From: UBA4416 sp044353195
GTDB lineage: Bacteria > Bacteroidota > Bacteroidia > B-17B0 > Aurantibacillaceae
Direction: 5' to 3'
Length of the DNA stretch: 8,440 bases
Assembly (NCBI GenBank): GCA_044353195.1
Contig: JBILCJ010000093.1
Location: forward strand, 1-8,440
Shown: positions 1-6,130 of the stretch, one piece after another
Layout: the number at the start of each line of letters is the position of its first letter
Position numbering within the stretch: position 1 is the stretch's first letter
Notes under the pieces: model-generated
Told to the model about the DNA's origin: nothing
Seen by the model: only the letters and a program-made list of their open reading frames with translations
Databases searched by the model: none
Made by a program: the position numbers and the translations under genes

Positions 1-726
1 TGTTACGGTATAAGACGTTGTTGAACTTGGACTCACCAAAGCTGAACCACCTGTATAAGCATAAGTTGATGCACCTGATGGATTCATTGTGAATGAAGAT
101 CCATTACAAATAGATCCTGAATTAACTGCTACTGTTGGGTTTGCATTAACCGTTACTGATGATACAGCTGTGTTTGTACATCCTAACGCACTGGTTCCTG
201 TTACGGTATAAGATGAGTTTGTTGATGGACTAACAATGGCTGAACCTCCTGTATATACATACGTGGATGCGCCTGTCGGATTCATCGTGAACGATGTTCC
301 ATTACAAATAGATCCTGAATTGACTGCTACGGTTGGAACTGCGTTAACAGTAATAGTATTTACAATTGAACCGATGCAACCTAAAGTACTTGTACCAGAT
401 ATTGTATAAGTAGTATTGACAGTGGGGCTAACAACGTTTGAACCACTTGAATAGGTGTAAGTATTTGCACCTGTTGCAGACATAGTAAATGGATTACCTG
501 CACAAATAGAACCTGAATTGACCGCTAAAGTTGGTATAGCATTTACAGTTACGTTTGAAACAGCTGTATTTGTGCAACCTAAGGCATTGGCTCCTGTTAC
601 AGTATAAGATGTATTTGAAATTGGACTTACTATTGTAGTTCCACTTGAATAAGTATAAGACGTGGCACCTAATGCAGACAAGGTAAATGATTGCCCATTA
701 CAAATTGAACCCGAATTAATCGAAAC
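1..726 (-). repeat. Tandem 198-bp (66-residue) coding repeats, three full units plus a partial fourth
   Basis: Units run, in reading order, 726-529, 528-331, 330-133 and 132 to beyond 1. The phase is constant: the SYTVTG-type phrase recurs at exactly 198-bp steps (near 606, 408, 210 and 12). Each unit starts with the phrase (V/L)x(I/V)NSGSIC and contains a second cysteine in (A/T)LGC. Units three and four are nearly the same in protein and clearly similar in DNA, while units one and two differ more. The array continues beyond the window, so the copy number is unknown. The units lie in frame inside the surface-protein gene and are probably Ig-like folds. Confidence 0.92.
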
Positions 727-1674
727 CAAAGGATTTACATTAACATTAACAACAATTGGAGAACGAGGACTTTCTGTACATGTATTAGTCGTTGAGGCGT
801 AGTATGTGTAGGTGCCTGGACTTAATGTAGGTGTTATTATTGTTGTGCCAGAAGTTAAAACCGTCGTACTTGTTGTAGTAGCAAACCAATTTATTGGACC
901 ACTTGAACTTGCACTTAAAGTTGCATTACTATTTGCGCAAATATTCAAATTAACTGCAGGGGTATTATTAGTTGGAGCTAAAGGAGTATTACAAAAACTT
1001 GATAAATTGACAACGCCGTTCCAAATTTTGACAGAACTAACTTTTCCAGATGGAGAATTTTCACCTCCGCCTCCTCCGAAATCATCATGAAATAGACGTA
1101 TCCGATGATTTAATCCAACTGTTACAAAAGTGGCCATAGCAGCTGCATCTGAAAATGTAAACTGAGATTGAAGAGTACCACCTGAAAAAACAGAAAGCTG
1201 ACATGCCTGGGAAACTCCGTTTCTAGTAAATAAAAAGGTGTTTAAGACATTTGGTGCAAATGTAAAAGTACCGGAACCACTTACAGGCCAAAAATATAAT
1301 AAAGCTGGGTTTCCAACTAAATAAGCCCCATTCTCAGAAGTCTGATTTTTAAAATCAATTATTTTCCTCCAACCACCAGCTGATCCAAATGAAAACTCTA
1401 TTGCTATTGAATAATTAGTAAACGTAAAAACTGATGATGGAACATCAATTATAATTCCACCTCCTGGATTTCCTATAGCAGTAAAACTGAGCACTCCACT
1501 TGAGTAACTTGTAGCAGAATTATTATACAAAGAGCAAGTTGATACTGCTAAATTATCACTTAGGTTGTTATTAAAATCGAATTGACTTATCAGCGTTTGA
1601 CCGTTTACAGATTTTAAACCTATCATGAATACTCCGAATAAAAAAATTACAAAGTTTGTTTTAATTGTTTTCAT
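1..1674 (-). CDS. Secreted LamG / Ig-like repeat surface protein (N-terminal 558 residues; C-terminus outside the window)
   Basis: The reading frame is open from an ATG at 1674 to the window edge, so it is partial at its C-terminal end. Residues 1-25 form a signal peptide (Lys2 and Lys5, hydrophobic core 8-20, likely cut after SVNG before Gln26). Residues about 27-225 resemble a LamG/concanavalin-like domain: it opens with FDFNNNLSDN and closes with SGKVSSVKIWNG, with a Gly5 loop at 200-204. Residues about 230-316 look like an Ig-like domain of the CHU_C-associated type (Trp263 core, paired cysteines). From 317 onward come 66-residue repeats, each with two cysteines (unit positions 9 and 51) and the phrases NSGSIC, YTYSSG and SYTVTG. 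Such architecture is typical of Bacteroidota cell-surface or adhesive proteins carried by the type IX secretion system; that export route and an adhesive role are inferred, since the sorting domain is not visible. The ligand is unknown. Confidence in the gene is high, in the function low. Confidence 0.9.
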   Translation of the reverse strand, partial: MKTIKTNFVIFLFGVFMIGLKSVNGQTLISQFDFNNNLSDNLAVSTCSLYNNSATSYSSGVLSFTAIGNPGGGIIIDVPSSVFTFTNYSIAIEFSFGSAGGWRKIIDFKNQTSENGAYLVGNPALLYFWPVSGSGTFTFAPNVLNTFLFTRNGVSQACQLSVFSGGTLQSQFTFSDAAAMATFVTVGLNHRIRLFHDDFGGGGGENSPSGKVSSVKIWNGVVNLSSFCNTPLAPTNNTPAVNLNICANSNATLSASSSGPINWFATTTSTTVLTSGTTIITPTLSPGTYTYYASTTNTCTESPRSPIVVNVNVNPLVSINSGSICNGQSFTLSALGATSYTYSSGTTIVSPISNTSYTVTGANALGCTNTAVSNVTVNAIPTLAVNSGSICAGNPFTMSATGANTYTYSSGSNVVSPTVNTTYTISGTSTLGCIGSIVNTITVNAVPTVAVNSGSICNGTSFTMNPTGASTYVYTGGSAIVSPSTNSSYTVTGTSALGCTNTAVSSVTVNANPTVAVNSGSICNGSSFTMNPSGASTYAYTGGSALVSPSSTTSYTVT

Positions 1675-1719
1675 TATTAATTATTTTATGAATTATAAAA
1701 TTACATGAAAAAACCAACA

Positions 1720-1774
1720 CAAATGGCTATTTGCGGTGAATAAGCATAATCAGTCGGGGAATACACGGGAAATA
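1720..1774 (-). promoter_or_regulatory. Candidate operator cluster upstream of the surface-protein gene
   Basis: Seen directly on the plus strand: CGGGGAATA at 1755-1763 and CGGGAAATA at 1766-1774 form a direct repeat with 8 of 9 bases equal and an 11-bp period. An imperfect inverted repeat lies at 1715-1738, with CAAAT (1720-1724), a 4-base spacer, and ATTTG (1729-1733) as its perfect core; extending to ten bases per arm keeps eight matches. The cluster ends about 45 bp before the start codon and is much richer in G+C than its surroundings. A role as a regulator-binding site is inference. Confidence 0.35.
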
Positions 1775-1918
1775 ATATATACCTAACAATTAAATGATAA
1801 TAAATCTACTTAATTAATTTTTAGTTTGACAAAATTGAATAAATTCAAAAAAGTATTTGAAATCTAAATATATTTCAGACTGTTCGTGTTCTGAAGAGCC
1901 TCAGGATTTATTTGCAGG

Positions 1919-1952
1919 AAAATTAAATCGGTCATAAAATAAATTTAATTTT
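1919..1952. terminator. AT-only inverted repeat, possible weak terminator after proline dehydrogenase
   Basis: AAAATTAAAT at 1919-1928 is perfectly complementary to 1943-1952 across a 14-base loop. Read on the minus strand, the stem lies about 80 bp past the proline dehydrogenase stop and ends in TTTT. With only A-T pairs the hairpin would be weak, and in such AT-rich DNA it may be chance. Confidence 0.2.
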
Positions 1953-2032
1953 TCTTACAAACCAATTTAATTATCTTTTTCATCATTATAATAATTCAGC
2001 TTACCACAGAATATATAACCGAGTAGAGAAAA

Positions 2033-3193
2033 TTATTTTTTATTCCTTCTGTTTTTTTCTTTGATGATTAAACCTAACTCTCTTCCGGTTTGTCCTTTAA
2101 CAGAAGTATTCTCTTGAGCTCTACGAATTAAATAAGGTAACACTTCTTTAACTGGACCATAGGGAACATATTTAGAAACGTTGTACCCTGCAATTGCTAA
2201 GTTGTAACTAATGTGATCACTCATTCCCAATAATTGAGAAAAATAAATTCGTTTATCATTGCTAGAAACTGCGTATTTATTCATTAATTCAACCAAATAC
2301 AAACTACTTTTTTCATTATGAGTTCCTGCGCACAAGCCCATCATATCAATGTTTTTTATACATTCTAATAAAGCTAAATTGTAATCAATGTCTGAACTTT
2401 CTTTGTCTTTATGAATCGGTGAATCGTATTTTTTTTCACCTGCACGTTCACGTTCTTTTTCCATGTAGGCACCACGCACTAATTTGGCTCCCACATGAAT
2501 ATGATTTTGCTTCGCGTTTGCAATCGTTGTTTTTAAATAATCTAATCTATCATGTCTATACATTTGAAATGTATTGTAAACAATAGCTTTCTCTTTATTA
2601 AATAACAACATATTTGAATTAGCCAAATCATCAATGGCTGGCTGAATCCAACTTTCTTCTGCATCAATAAAAATAGCTTGATTTGCTTTAAATGCTTCTT
2701 CGCAAATTAAATGAACACGCTGCTGAACTCGCTCAAATTCTTTTGTTTCACTATCAGACAAAGATTCATTAGCGCTAACATTTATTAATAAATCAAACCG
2801 AGCTAATCCCGTTACTTTAAATACACAAAACGGAATATGTTCATTGTGTTTAGCTTTATGAATGGTTTCAATAGTTTCTTTCAAACATGCATCAAAATCT
2901 TTTTCACTTTCTTTTCCTTCTACACTATAATCCAAAATTGTTCCAATGCGATACTTTCCTAATTCAGAAATAGTTTTATCACATTCTTCAATATTTTCAC
3001 CACCTACAAACTGCTTAAAAATAGTTGATTTAATTAATCCTTTAAATCCAATATTCAATCCTAAGGGCGCCAATTTTGCTGAAACATTTACCAACGAAGG
3101 ATTTCCAACCATTTTAAACAACCAATAAGAGCGATTTAAATCAAAGTTTGTTTTGCCTTTAAAAGCATTTTCTGTATTATCAAAAGAAATCAT
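2033..3193 (-). CDS. Proline dehydrogenase (FAD-dependent), monofunctional
   Basis: This 386-residue enzyme should oxidise L-proline to 1-pyrroline-5-carboxylate using FAD and pass electrons to the quinone pool, the first step of proline breakdown. The PRODH barrel motifs appear in order: LDYSVEG (87-93), FKVTGLA (125-131), DAEESW (177-182), YNTFQMY (206-212), GAKLVRGAY (235-243), AGTHNE (289-294), QLLGMSDH (320-327) and the active-site helix YLIRRAQENTS (354-364). Arg357, Arg358 and Glu361 match the residues that hold the proline carboxylate and amine in the PutA family. The DNA-binding and aldehyde dehydrogenase parts of PutA are absent, so a separate P5C dehydrogenase is expected elsewhere. 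It is longer than the roughly 300-residue Thermus/Deinococcus type, and its phrasing (KLVRGAYMEKER, then a DSPIH segment) resembles mitochondrial PRODH. The start is the ATG at 3193, which gives a plausible N-terminus. It is divergent from the CBS gene. Function is secure; regulation is not visible. Confidence 0.95.
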   Translation of the reverse strand: MISFDNTENAFKGKTNFDLNRSYWLFKMVGNPSLVNVSAKLAPLGLNIGFKGLIKSTIFKQFVGGENIEECDKTISELGKYRIGTILDYSVEGKESEKDFDACLKETIETIHKAKHNEHIPFCVFKVTGLARFDLLINVSANESLSDSETKEFERVQQRVHLICEEAFKANQAIFIDAEESWIQPAIDDLANSNMLLFNKEKAIVYNTFQMYRHDRLDYLKTTIANAKQNHIHVGAKLVRGAYMEKERERAGEKKYDSPIHKDKESSDIDYNLALLECIKNIDMMGLCAGTHNEKSSLYLVELMNKYAVSSNDKRIYFSQLLGMSDHISYNLAIAGYNVSKYVPYGPVKEVLPYLIRRAQENTSVKGQTGRELGLIIKEKNRRNKK

Positions 3194-3283
3194 GGTTTCT
3201 AGTTTAGTTTTAAAGCTGTGAATTTAAGCAAAGTTTTGGAAGTTTTGAAAGGTTAATATTTCGCAAACTGATAAAAATAATAG

Positions 3284-3291
3284 TACTTTTG
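3284..3291 (+). promoter_or_regulatory. Candidate Bacteroidota -7 box (TACTTTTG) of the CBS-nadK operon
   Basis: TACTTTTG matches the Bacteroidota -7 consensus TAnnTTTG exactly and lies in the 101-bp divergent gap. It ends only three bases before the ATG at 3295, so transcription would begin at or next to the start codon and the mRNA would be leaderless. No clear -33 TTTG sits at the usual distance (the nearest candidate is TTTC near 3258-3262), so the match may be chance. Confidence 0.35.
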
Positions 3292-3294
3292 TAT

Positions 3295-3957
3295 ATGCTT
3301 GTAGCCGATTTAATAACTGATGAAATTCCACCATTAAAACAAACTGATTCTATAGAATTAGCGTTGGATTGGATGGAACAATTTAAAGTGTCACATTTAG
3401 CTGTTGTAAAAGGTAAAGAATTGATTGGATTAGTTTCCGAGCATGATTTGATTGATTATCAAAATCCAACAGAATCGATTGAGCAATTAAAAACACCCTT
3501 ACTCAAACCAATTATTCATAATTACCAACACACGTATGACTTGTTAAAGTTAATGATGTCTTTTAATCTTACACTGATACCTGTTTTAGATGACAAAGAA
3601 CTTTACAAAGGATGCATTACTCTTAAAGGACTATTACAAAATATTTCTACCATGGCCTCTGTTCAAGATCCAGGTGGTGTCATTGTATTAGAAGTAAATC
3701 AAGTCGATTATTCATTAGCCCAAATTTCTAGTATCATAGAAGGTAATGATGCGAAAATTTTAAGTTGTCATGTATCGTCATTACCTGATAGCACAAAAGT
3801 TGAAGTGACATTAAAAATAAATGTAGAAGATCTATCTCGTATTTTACAAACATTTAATCGTTATAATTACTTAGTTAAAGCATCGTTTCAGCATACTGAT
3901 TTTAGTGGCGGTATGAAAAACAAACTCGATGAATTTTTACATTTTCTTAATATTTAA
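3295..3957 (+). CDS. CBS-domain pair protein with C-terminal ACT-like domain
   Basis: This 220-residue cytoplasmic protein has two CBS repeats, about residues 3-55 (with VSHLAVV and GLVSEHDLI) and 66-118 (with LTLIPVLDD and GCITLKGLL). Paired CBS repeats usually bind adenine nucleotides or related ligands. Residues about 126-198 look like an ACT-type regulatory fold: PGGVIVLEV, a helix, then a beta-strand pair around TKVEVTLKIN. The CBS-CBS-ACT order recalls AcuB-like proteins. No catalytic domain is visible, so it is probably a regulator or sensor; its ligand and partner are unknown. It is followed after 12 bp by nadK, so co-transcription is likely, and a CBS gene beside NAD kinase is, as I recall, common in Flavobacteriia. 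I chose the ATG at 3295 because MLVADLITDEIPPL fits the family start; an in-frame TTG at 3289 would add only two residues. The domain call is secure, the role inferred. Confidence 0.88.
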   Translation: MLVADLITDEIPPLKQTDSIELALDWMEQFKVSHLAVVKGKELIGLVSEHDLIDYQNPTESIEQLKTPLLKPIIHNYQHTYDLLKLMMSFNLTLIPVLDDKELYKGCITLKGLLQNISTMASVQDPGGVIVLEVNQVDYSLAQISSIIEGNDAKILSCHVSSLPDSTKVEVTLKINVEDLSRILQTFNRYNYLVKASFQHTDFSGGMKNKLDEFLHFLNI

Positions 3958-3969
3958 TAACAATAGAGA

Positions 3970-4848
3970 ATGACAATAGCTGTATACGCTCGTAATACAA
4001 AAGACAATTTTTCAAGTTATCTCGAACAATTAATTGTGTTAGCTGAAATTGAAAACTTCAAAATTGTTGTTTATAAACCCTATTTAGATTTTTTAAATCA
4101 AACCTCCAATGTACCGTATGTTCTCAATTGCTTTTCAACTTCAGAAGAATTAATTGCCACCACTGATATTGTTATTTCATTGGGTGGTGATGGAACAATG
4201 CTTGAAACACTTGCCTTTGTTAGAAAATCAGGGATACCTGTATTAGGTGTAAACACAGGTCGATTAGGTTTTTTAGCCACTGTTTACAAAGAAGATTTTG
4301 CGAAAGCTTTGCAACTACTGACTAAAGAAAAATACACATTAGATAAAAGAGAATTAATTGAATTAGAAAATAAACATTCTGAATTTAGTGGTTTGAATTA
4401 TGCTTTAAATGAATTCACCATCCATAAAAAAGAATCGAGTGCAATGATCAACATTGATACATTTGTTGATGGTGTATTTTTAAACTCCTATTTTGCAGAT
4501 GGATTAATTGTATCTACACCAACAGGTTCAACGGCTTATTCATTAAGTTGTGGTGGACCTATTATGGTTCCTGATTCTGAAAATTTCATTATTACCCCAA
4601 TTGCTCCGCATAATTTAAATGTAAGGCCAATCATTATTTCTAATCATAAAACATTGAGTTTTAAAGTAAATGGGCGTAGTGAAAGTTTTAACGCTTCCTT
4701 AGATTCACGCTCCATTACTTTAAAAAACAATTTGGAATTAGTGATTAAAAAAGCTGACTTTAAATTCAATTTAATTAATTTAGAAGGACAACATTTTTTT
4801 GAAACACTTCGAAATAAATTACTTTGGGGTATCGACAAAAGACACTAA
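3970..4848 (+). CDS. nadK: NAD kinase
   Basis: The enzyme phosphorylates NAD+ with ATP (or polyphosphate in some families) to make NADP+, the only de novo route to NADP in the cytoplasm. The 292 residues equal the length of the E. coli enzyme. Diagnostic motifs are GGDGTML (72-78, containing the catalytic Asp74), NTGRLGFLA (95-103), the NE pair at 147-148, TPTGSTAYSLSCGGP (183-197) and LNVRPIII (216-223). Together these cover the ATP-grasping N-terminal lobe and the NAD-binding C-terminal lobe, with no key residue missing. The ATG at 3970 starts 12 bp after the CBS gene, so the two probably share a transcript. No Shine-Dalgarno sequence precedes it. In many Flavobacteriia I recall this pair leading into envelope genes such as uppS and bamA; here it is followed by rnpB instead, which suggests local rearrangement (recalled, not checked). 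Confidence 0.97.
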   Translation: MTIAVYARNTKDNFSSYLEQLIVLAEIENFKIVVYKPYLDFLNQTSNVPYVLNCFSTSEELIATTDIVISLGGDGTMLETLAFVRKSGIPVLGVNTGRLGFLATVYKEDFAKALQLLTKEKYTLDKRELIELENKHSEFSGLNYALNEFTIHKKESSAMINIDTFVDGVFLNSYFADGLIVSTPTGSTAYSLSCGGPIMVPDSENFIITPIAPHNLNVRPIIISNHKTLSFKVNGRSESFNASLDSRSITLKNNLELVIKKADFKFNLINLEGQHFFETLRNKLLWGIDKRH

Positions 4849-4857
4849 TTGTGTTTT
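4839..4857 (+). terminator. Weak hairpin at the end of nadK
   Basis: AAGACAC (4839-4845) can pair with GTGTTTT (4851-4857), one pair being G-U, around a 5-base loop that contains most of the stop codon. It is followed by CTTATTTTT. This could end the CBS-nadK transcript before rnpB, but the stem is short and mostly A-U. Confidence 0.3.
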
Positions 4858-4906
4858 CTTATTTTTAAATTTCAAAAAAAACAAAACCTCATATCTAAAG
4901 GTTTCG

Positions 4907-4914
4907 TATATTTA
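4907..4914 (+). promoter_or_regulatory. Possible -7 box for rnpB
   Basis: TATATTTA differs from the Bacteroidota TAnnTTTG element by one base and is placed so that transcription would begin around 4916-4921, exactly where the RNase P RNA is expected to start. There is no recognisable -33 element, so the main support is position. Confidence 0.35.
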
Positions 4915-4920
4915 CAAAAA

Positions 4921-5272
4921 ACAGGTTCGTTTCATCGCTCTTAATTTTAAGGGAGGAAAGTCCGGGCAACACAGAGCAATATGCCATTTGAAAAAGTGGG
5001 TACGTCAATAGGAATATAACGTAACAGATAGTGTCGCAGAAAACCAGGTAGCCTTAAGCAATTAAGGTCATAGTGAAAATGTGAGGTAAGAGCTCACATG
5101 CGTAGTTAGTAATAATTACACAGGACAAACCTCTTATGTTGTAAGGCCATGTAAACTTTAATTTTGTGGCTGCTCGCTGCAATAACTTCGGTTATATTAA
5201 AGAGGGTAGGCTGCATAGATAAATGATGAAAGTTCTGCTTGCAGAAAACAGAACCCGGCTTATAGAACCTGT
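4921..5272 (+). ncRNA. rnpB: RNase P RNA (bacterial type A)
   Basis: This is the catalytic RNA of ribonuclease P, which with the RnpA protein removes 5' leaders from precursor tRNAs. Universally conserved blocks are present in order: GAGGAAAGTCCGGGC (4953-4967), a segment ending in CAGAAAACC near 5038-5045, the GGTAAGAG loop closed by ATGTGAG/CTCACAT around 5080-5100, GTAAGGCC near 5141-5148, GGGTAGGCTGC (5204-5214) and ACAGAACCCGGCTTAT (5248-5263). The GGT at 5205-5207 corresponds to the L15 site that pairs with the tRNA CCA end. Ends are set by P1: ACAGGTTC (4921-4928) with GAACCTGT (5265-5272). Other visible hairpins are CCTTAA-GCAA-TTAAGG (5052-5067, GNRA loop, placed like P12), CTTTAAT/ATTAAAG (5156-5162 with 5196-5202), and ATAAC-TTCG-GTTAT (5182-5195). 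About 352 nt is normal. It lies between nadK and the permease gene, all on the plus strand. Confidence 0.96.
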
Positions 5273-5277
5273 TTTTT
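5265..5277 (+). terminator. Intrinsic terminator of rnpB built from P1
   Basis: The 3' arm GAACCTGTTTTTT pairs perfectly over 13 bases with 4916-4928, so the closing P1 helix extends through an A6/T6 tract and ends in a run of U. Mature RNA end and terminator therefore share the same bases, apart from the enclosed domain being very large for a classical terminator loop. Confidence 0.5.
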
Positions 5278-5317
5278 ATTTTAATTATTAGTATTTAGGA
5301 TTTCTATTTAACAACGC

Positions 5318-6130
5318 ATGGATTTTGAACTAACCAATTACGATCTGTTATCAAATTACAATTTATTTGTACTCATTGGATTAGCTATTACTGCTTTTAT
5401 TTCAGGATTTATAGACGCAGTTGTTGGAGGTGGTGGCTTAATTCAAATTCCTTATTTACTCATCTCATTTCCAAAAATGCCTTTGCCAATGATGTTTGGC
5501 ACCAATAAAATTGCTGCGCTTGCAGGCACATCCATTGCCGCATTCAAGTATGCGAAAAAAATAACGTTTAATTATAGATTGCTGTTTATTATTTCGTTAA
5601 GTTGTTTTATAGCCTCCTATTTTGGGGCAAAAATTGTAAGTCGTATCGATGCTAGTTTATTAAAACCAATTATTCTTGTTGCATTAATAGTAATAGCCAT
5701 TTATACTTTTTTAAAAAAGAATTTAGGCTCTGTTGAAACGAAAACACTATCACTAACTAAACAAATGATTTATGGGGCTGGCATTGGACTCATTGTTGGC
5801 TTTTACGATGGCTTCTTCGGTCCTGGAACGGGAAGCTTTTTTGTTTTAGGATTTGTTATCATTTTAGGATTCGATTTCTTGAAGGCTTCTGCCTATTCAA
5901 AAATTGTAAATTGTGTGACAAATATTTCAGCCCTTACTGTATTTATTAATCAAGGTAATTATATTTTACCATTAGCCATTTTACTGGCTGTATTTAATGT
6001 GACAGGAAGTTTTATTGGAAGTTCGTTAGCTTTAAAAAATGGAAATGGATTTGTTCGCGTATTTTTTTTAATCATTGTTTCTATAATGATTTTAAAATAT
6101 GGGTATGATATCTTGTCCGCTTATTTTTAA
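5318..6130 (+). CDS. TauE/SafE (TSUP) family membrane permease
   Basis: The 270-residue protein is almost wholly hydrophobic, with about eight membrane segments (roughly 16-33, 37-52, 87-104, 115-133, 149-166, 170-187, 214-233 and 246-264). The family is marked by two related half-repeats with glycine-rich openings: GFIDAVVGGGGLIQIP (30-45) and GFYDGFFGPGTGSFF (161-175). Supporting phrases are GTNK (61-64) and SKIVNCVTN (194-202), the matching positions of the two halves. TSUP proteins move sulfite, sulfonates or other small organic anions across the inner membrane; the substrate here cannot be told from sequence, and no sulfur-metabolism gene is adjacent. The ATG at 5318 lies 45 bp past the rnpB 3' end; I saw no separate promoter, so it may depend on readthrough or an unrecognised element. 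Its stop overlaps the uvrB stop from the opposite strand. Confidence 0.92.
   Translation: MDFELTNYDLLSNYNLFVLIGLAITAFISGFIDAVVGGGGLIQIPYLLISFPKMPLPMMFGTNKIAALAGTSIAAFKYAKKITFNYRLLFIISLSCFIASYFGAKIVSRIDASLLKPIILVALIVIAIYTFLKKNLGSVETKTLSLTKQMIYGAGIGLIVGFYDGFFGPGTGSFFVLGFVIILGFDFLKASAYSKIVNCVTNISALTVFINQGNYILPLAILLAVFNVTGSFIGSSLALKNGNGFVRVFFLIIVSIMILKYGYDILSAYF
6127..6130. other. Convergent stop-codon overlap of permease gene and uvrB
   Basis: The bases TTAA contain the plus-strand TAA (6128-6130) of the permease gene and the minus-strand TAA (6129-6127) of uvrB. There is no intergenic DNA and thus no space for a private terminator for either gene. Confidence 0.95.

Larger units (their letters stand above)
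1675..2032. other. 358-bp non-coding gap between surface-protein and proline dehydrogenase genes
   Basis: No reading frame here looks like a gene. Most of the stretch is very AT-rich, including an AT-only inverted repeat at 1919-1952. The exception is a GC-richer cluster at 1720-1774 that holds repeats listed separately. The region is both the 5' leader of the surface-protein gene and the 3' end of the proline dehydrogenase gene, since both genes read leftward. I could not identify a convincing TAnnTTTG-type promoter in it. Confidence 0.7.

Noticed and set aside
1..726. Regular repeats considered as a CRISPR array or intergenic satellite
   Set aside because: The 198-bp period is in frame, codes for a conserved 66-residue unit with two cysteines, and lacks the short-repeat/unique-spacer pattern.
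812..1090. A plus-strand open frame of 92 codons opposite the surface-protein gene
   Set aside because: It is antisense to a clear coding frame with a signal peptide and repeats; its hydrophobic, low-complexity composition is a shadow of Thr/Ser/Asn-rich codons on the other strand.
1874..1895. Inverted repeat TTCAGA/TCTGAA as a terminator
   Set aside because: The stem is only 6 bp with a 10-base loop and no T-run follows on either strand.
3289..3294. TTG at 3289 as start of the CBS protein
   Set aside because: It adds only two residues (including a rare start codon) and lies inside the candidate promoter box; the ATG at 3295 fits the family N-terminus.
4799..5011. Open frame of 70 codons spanning the nadK end and the start of rnpB
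   Set aside because: It overlaps nadK out of frame and runs into conserved RNase P RNA sequence; no protein family resemblance.
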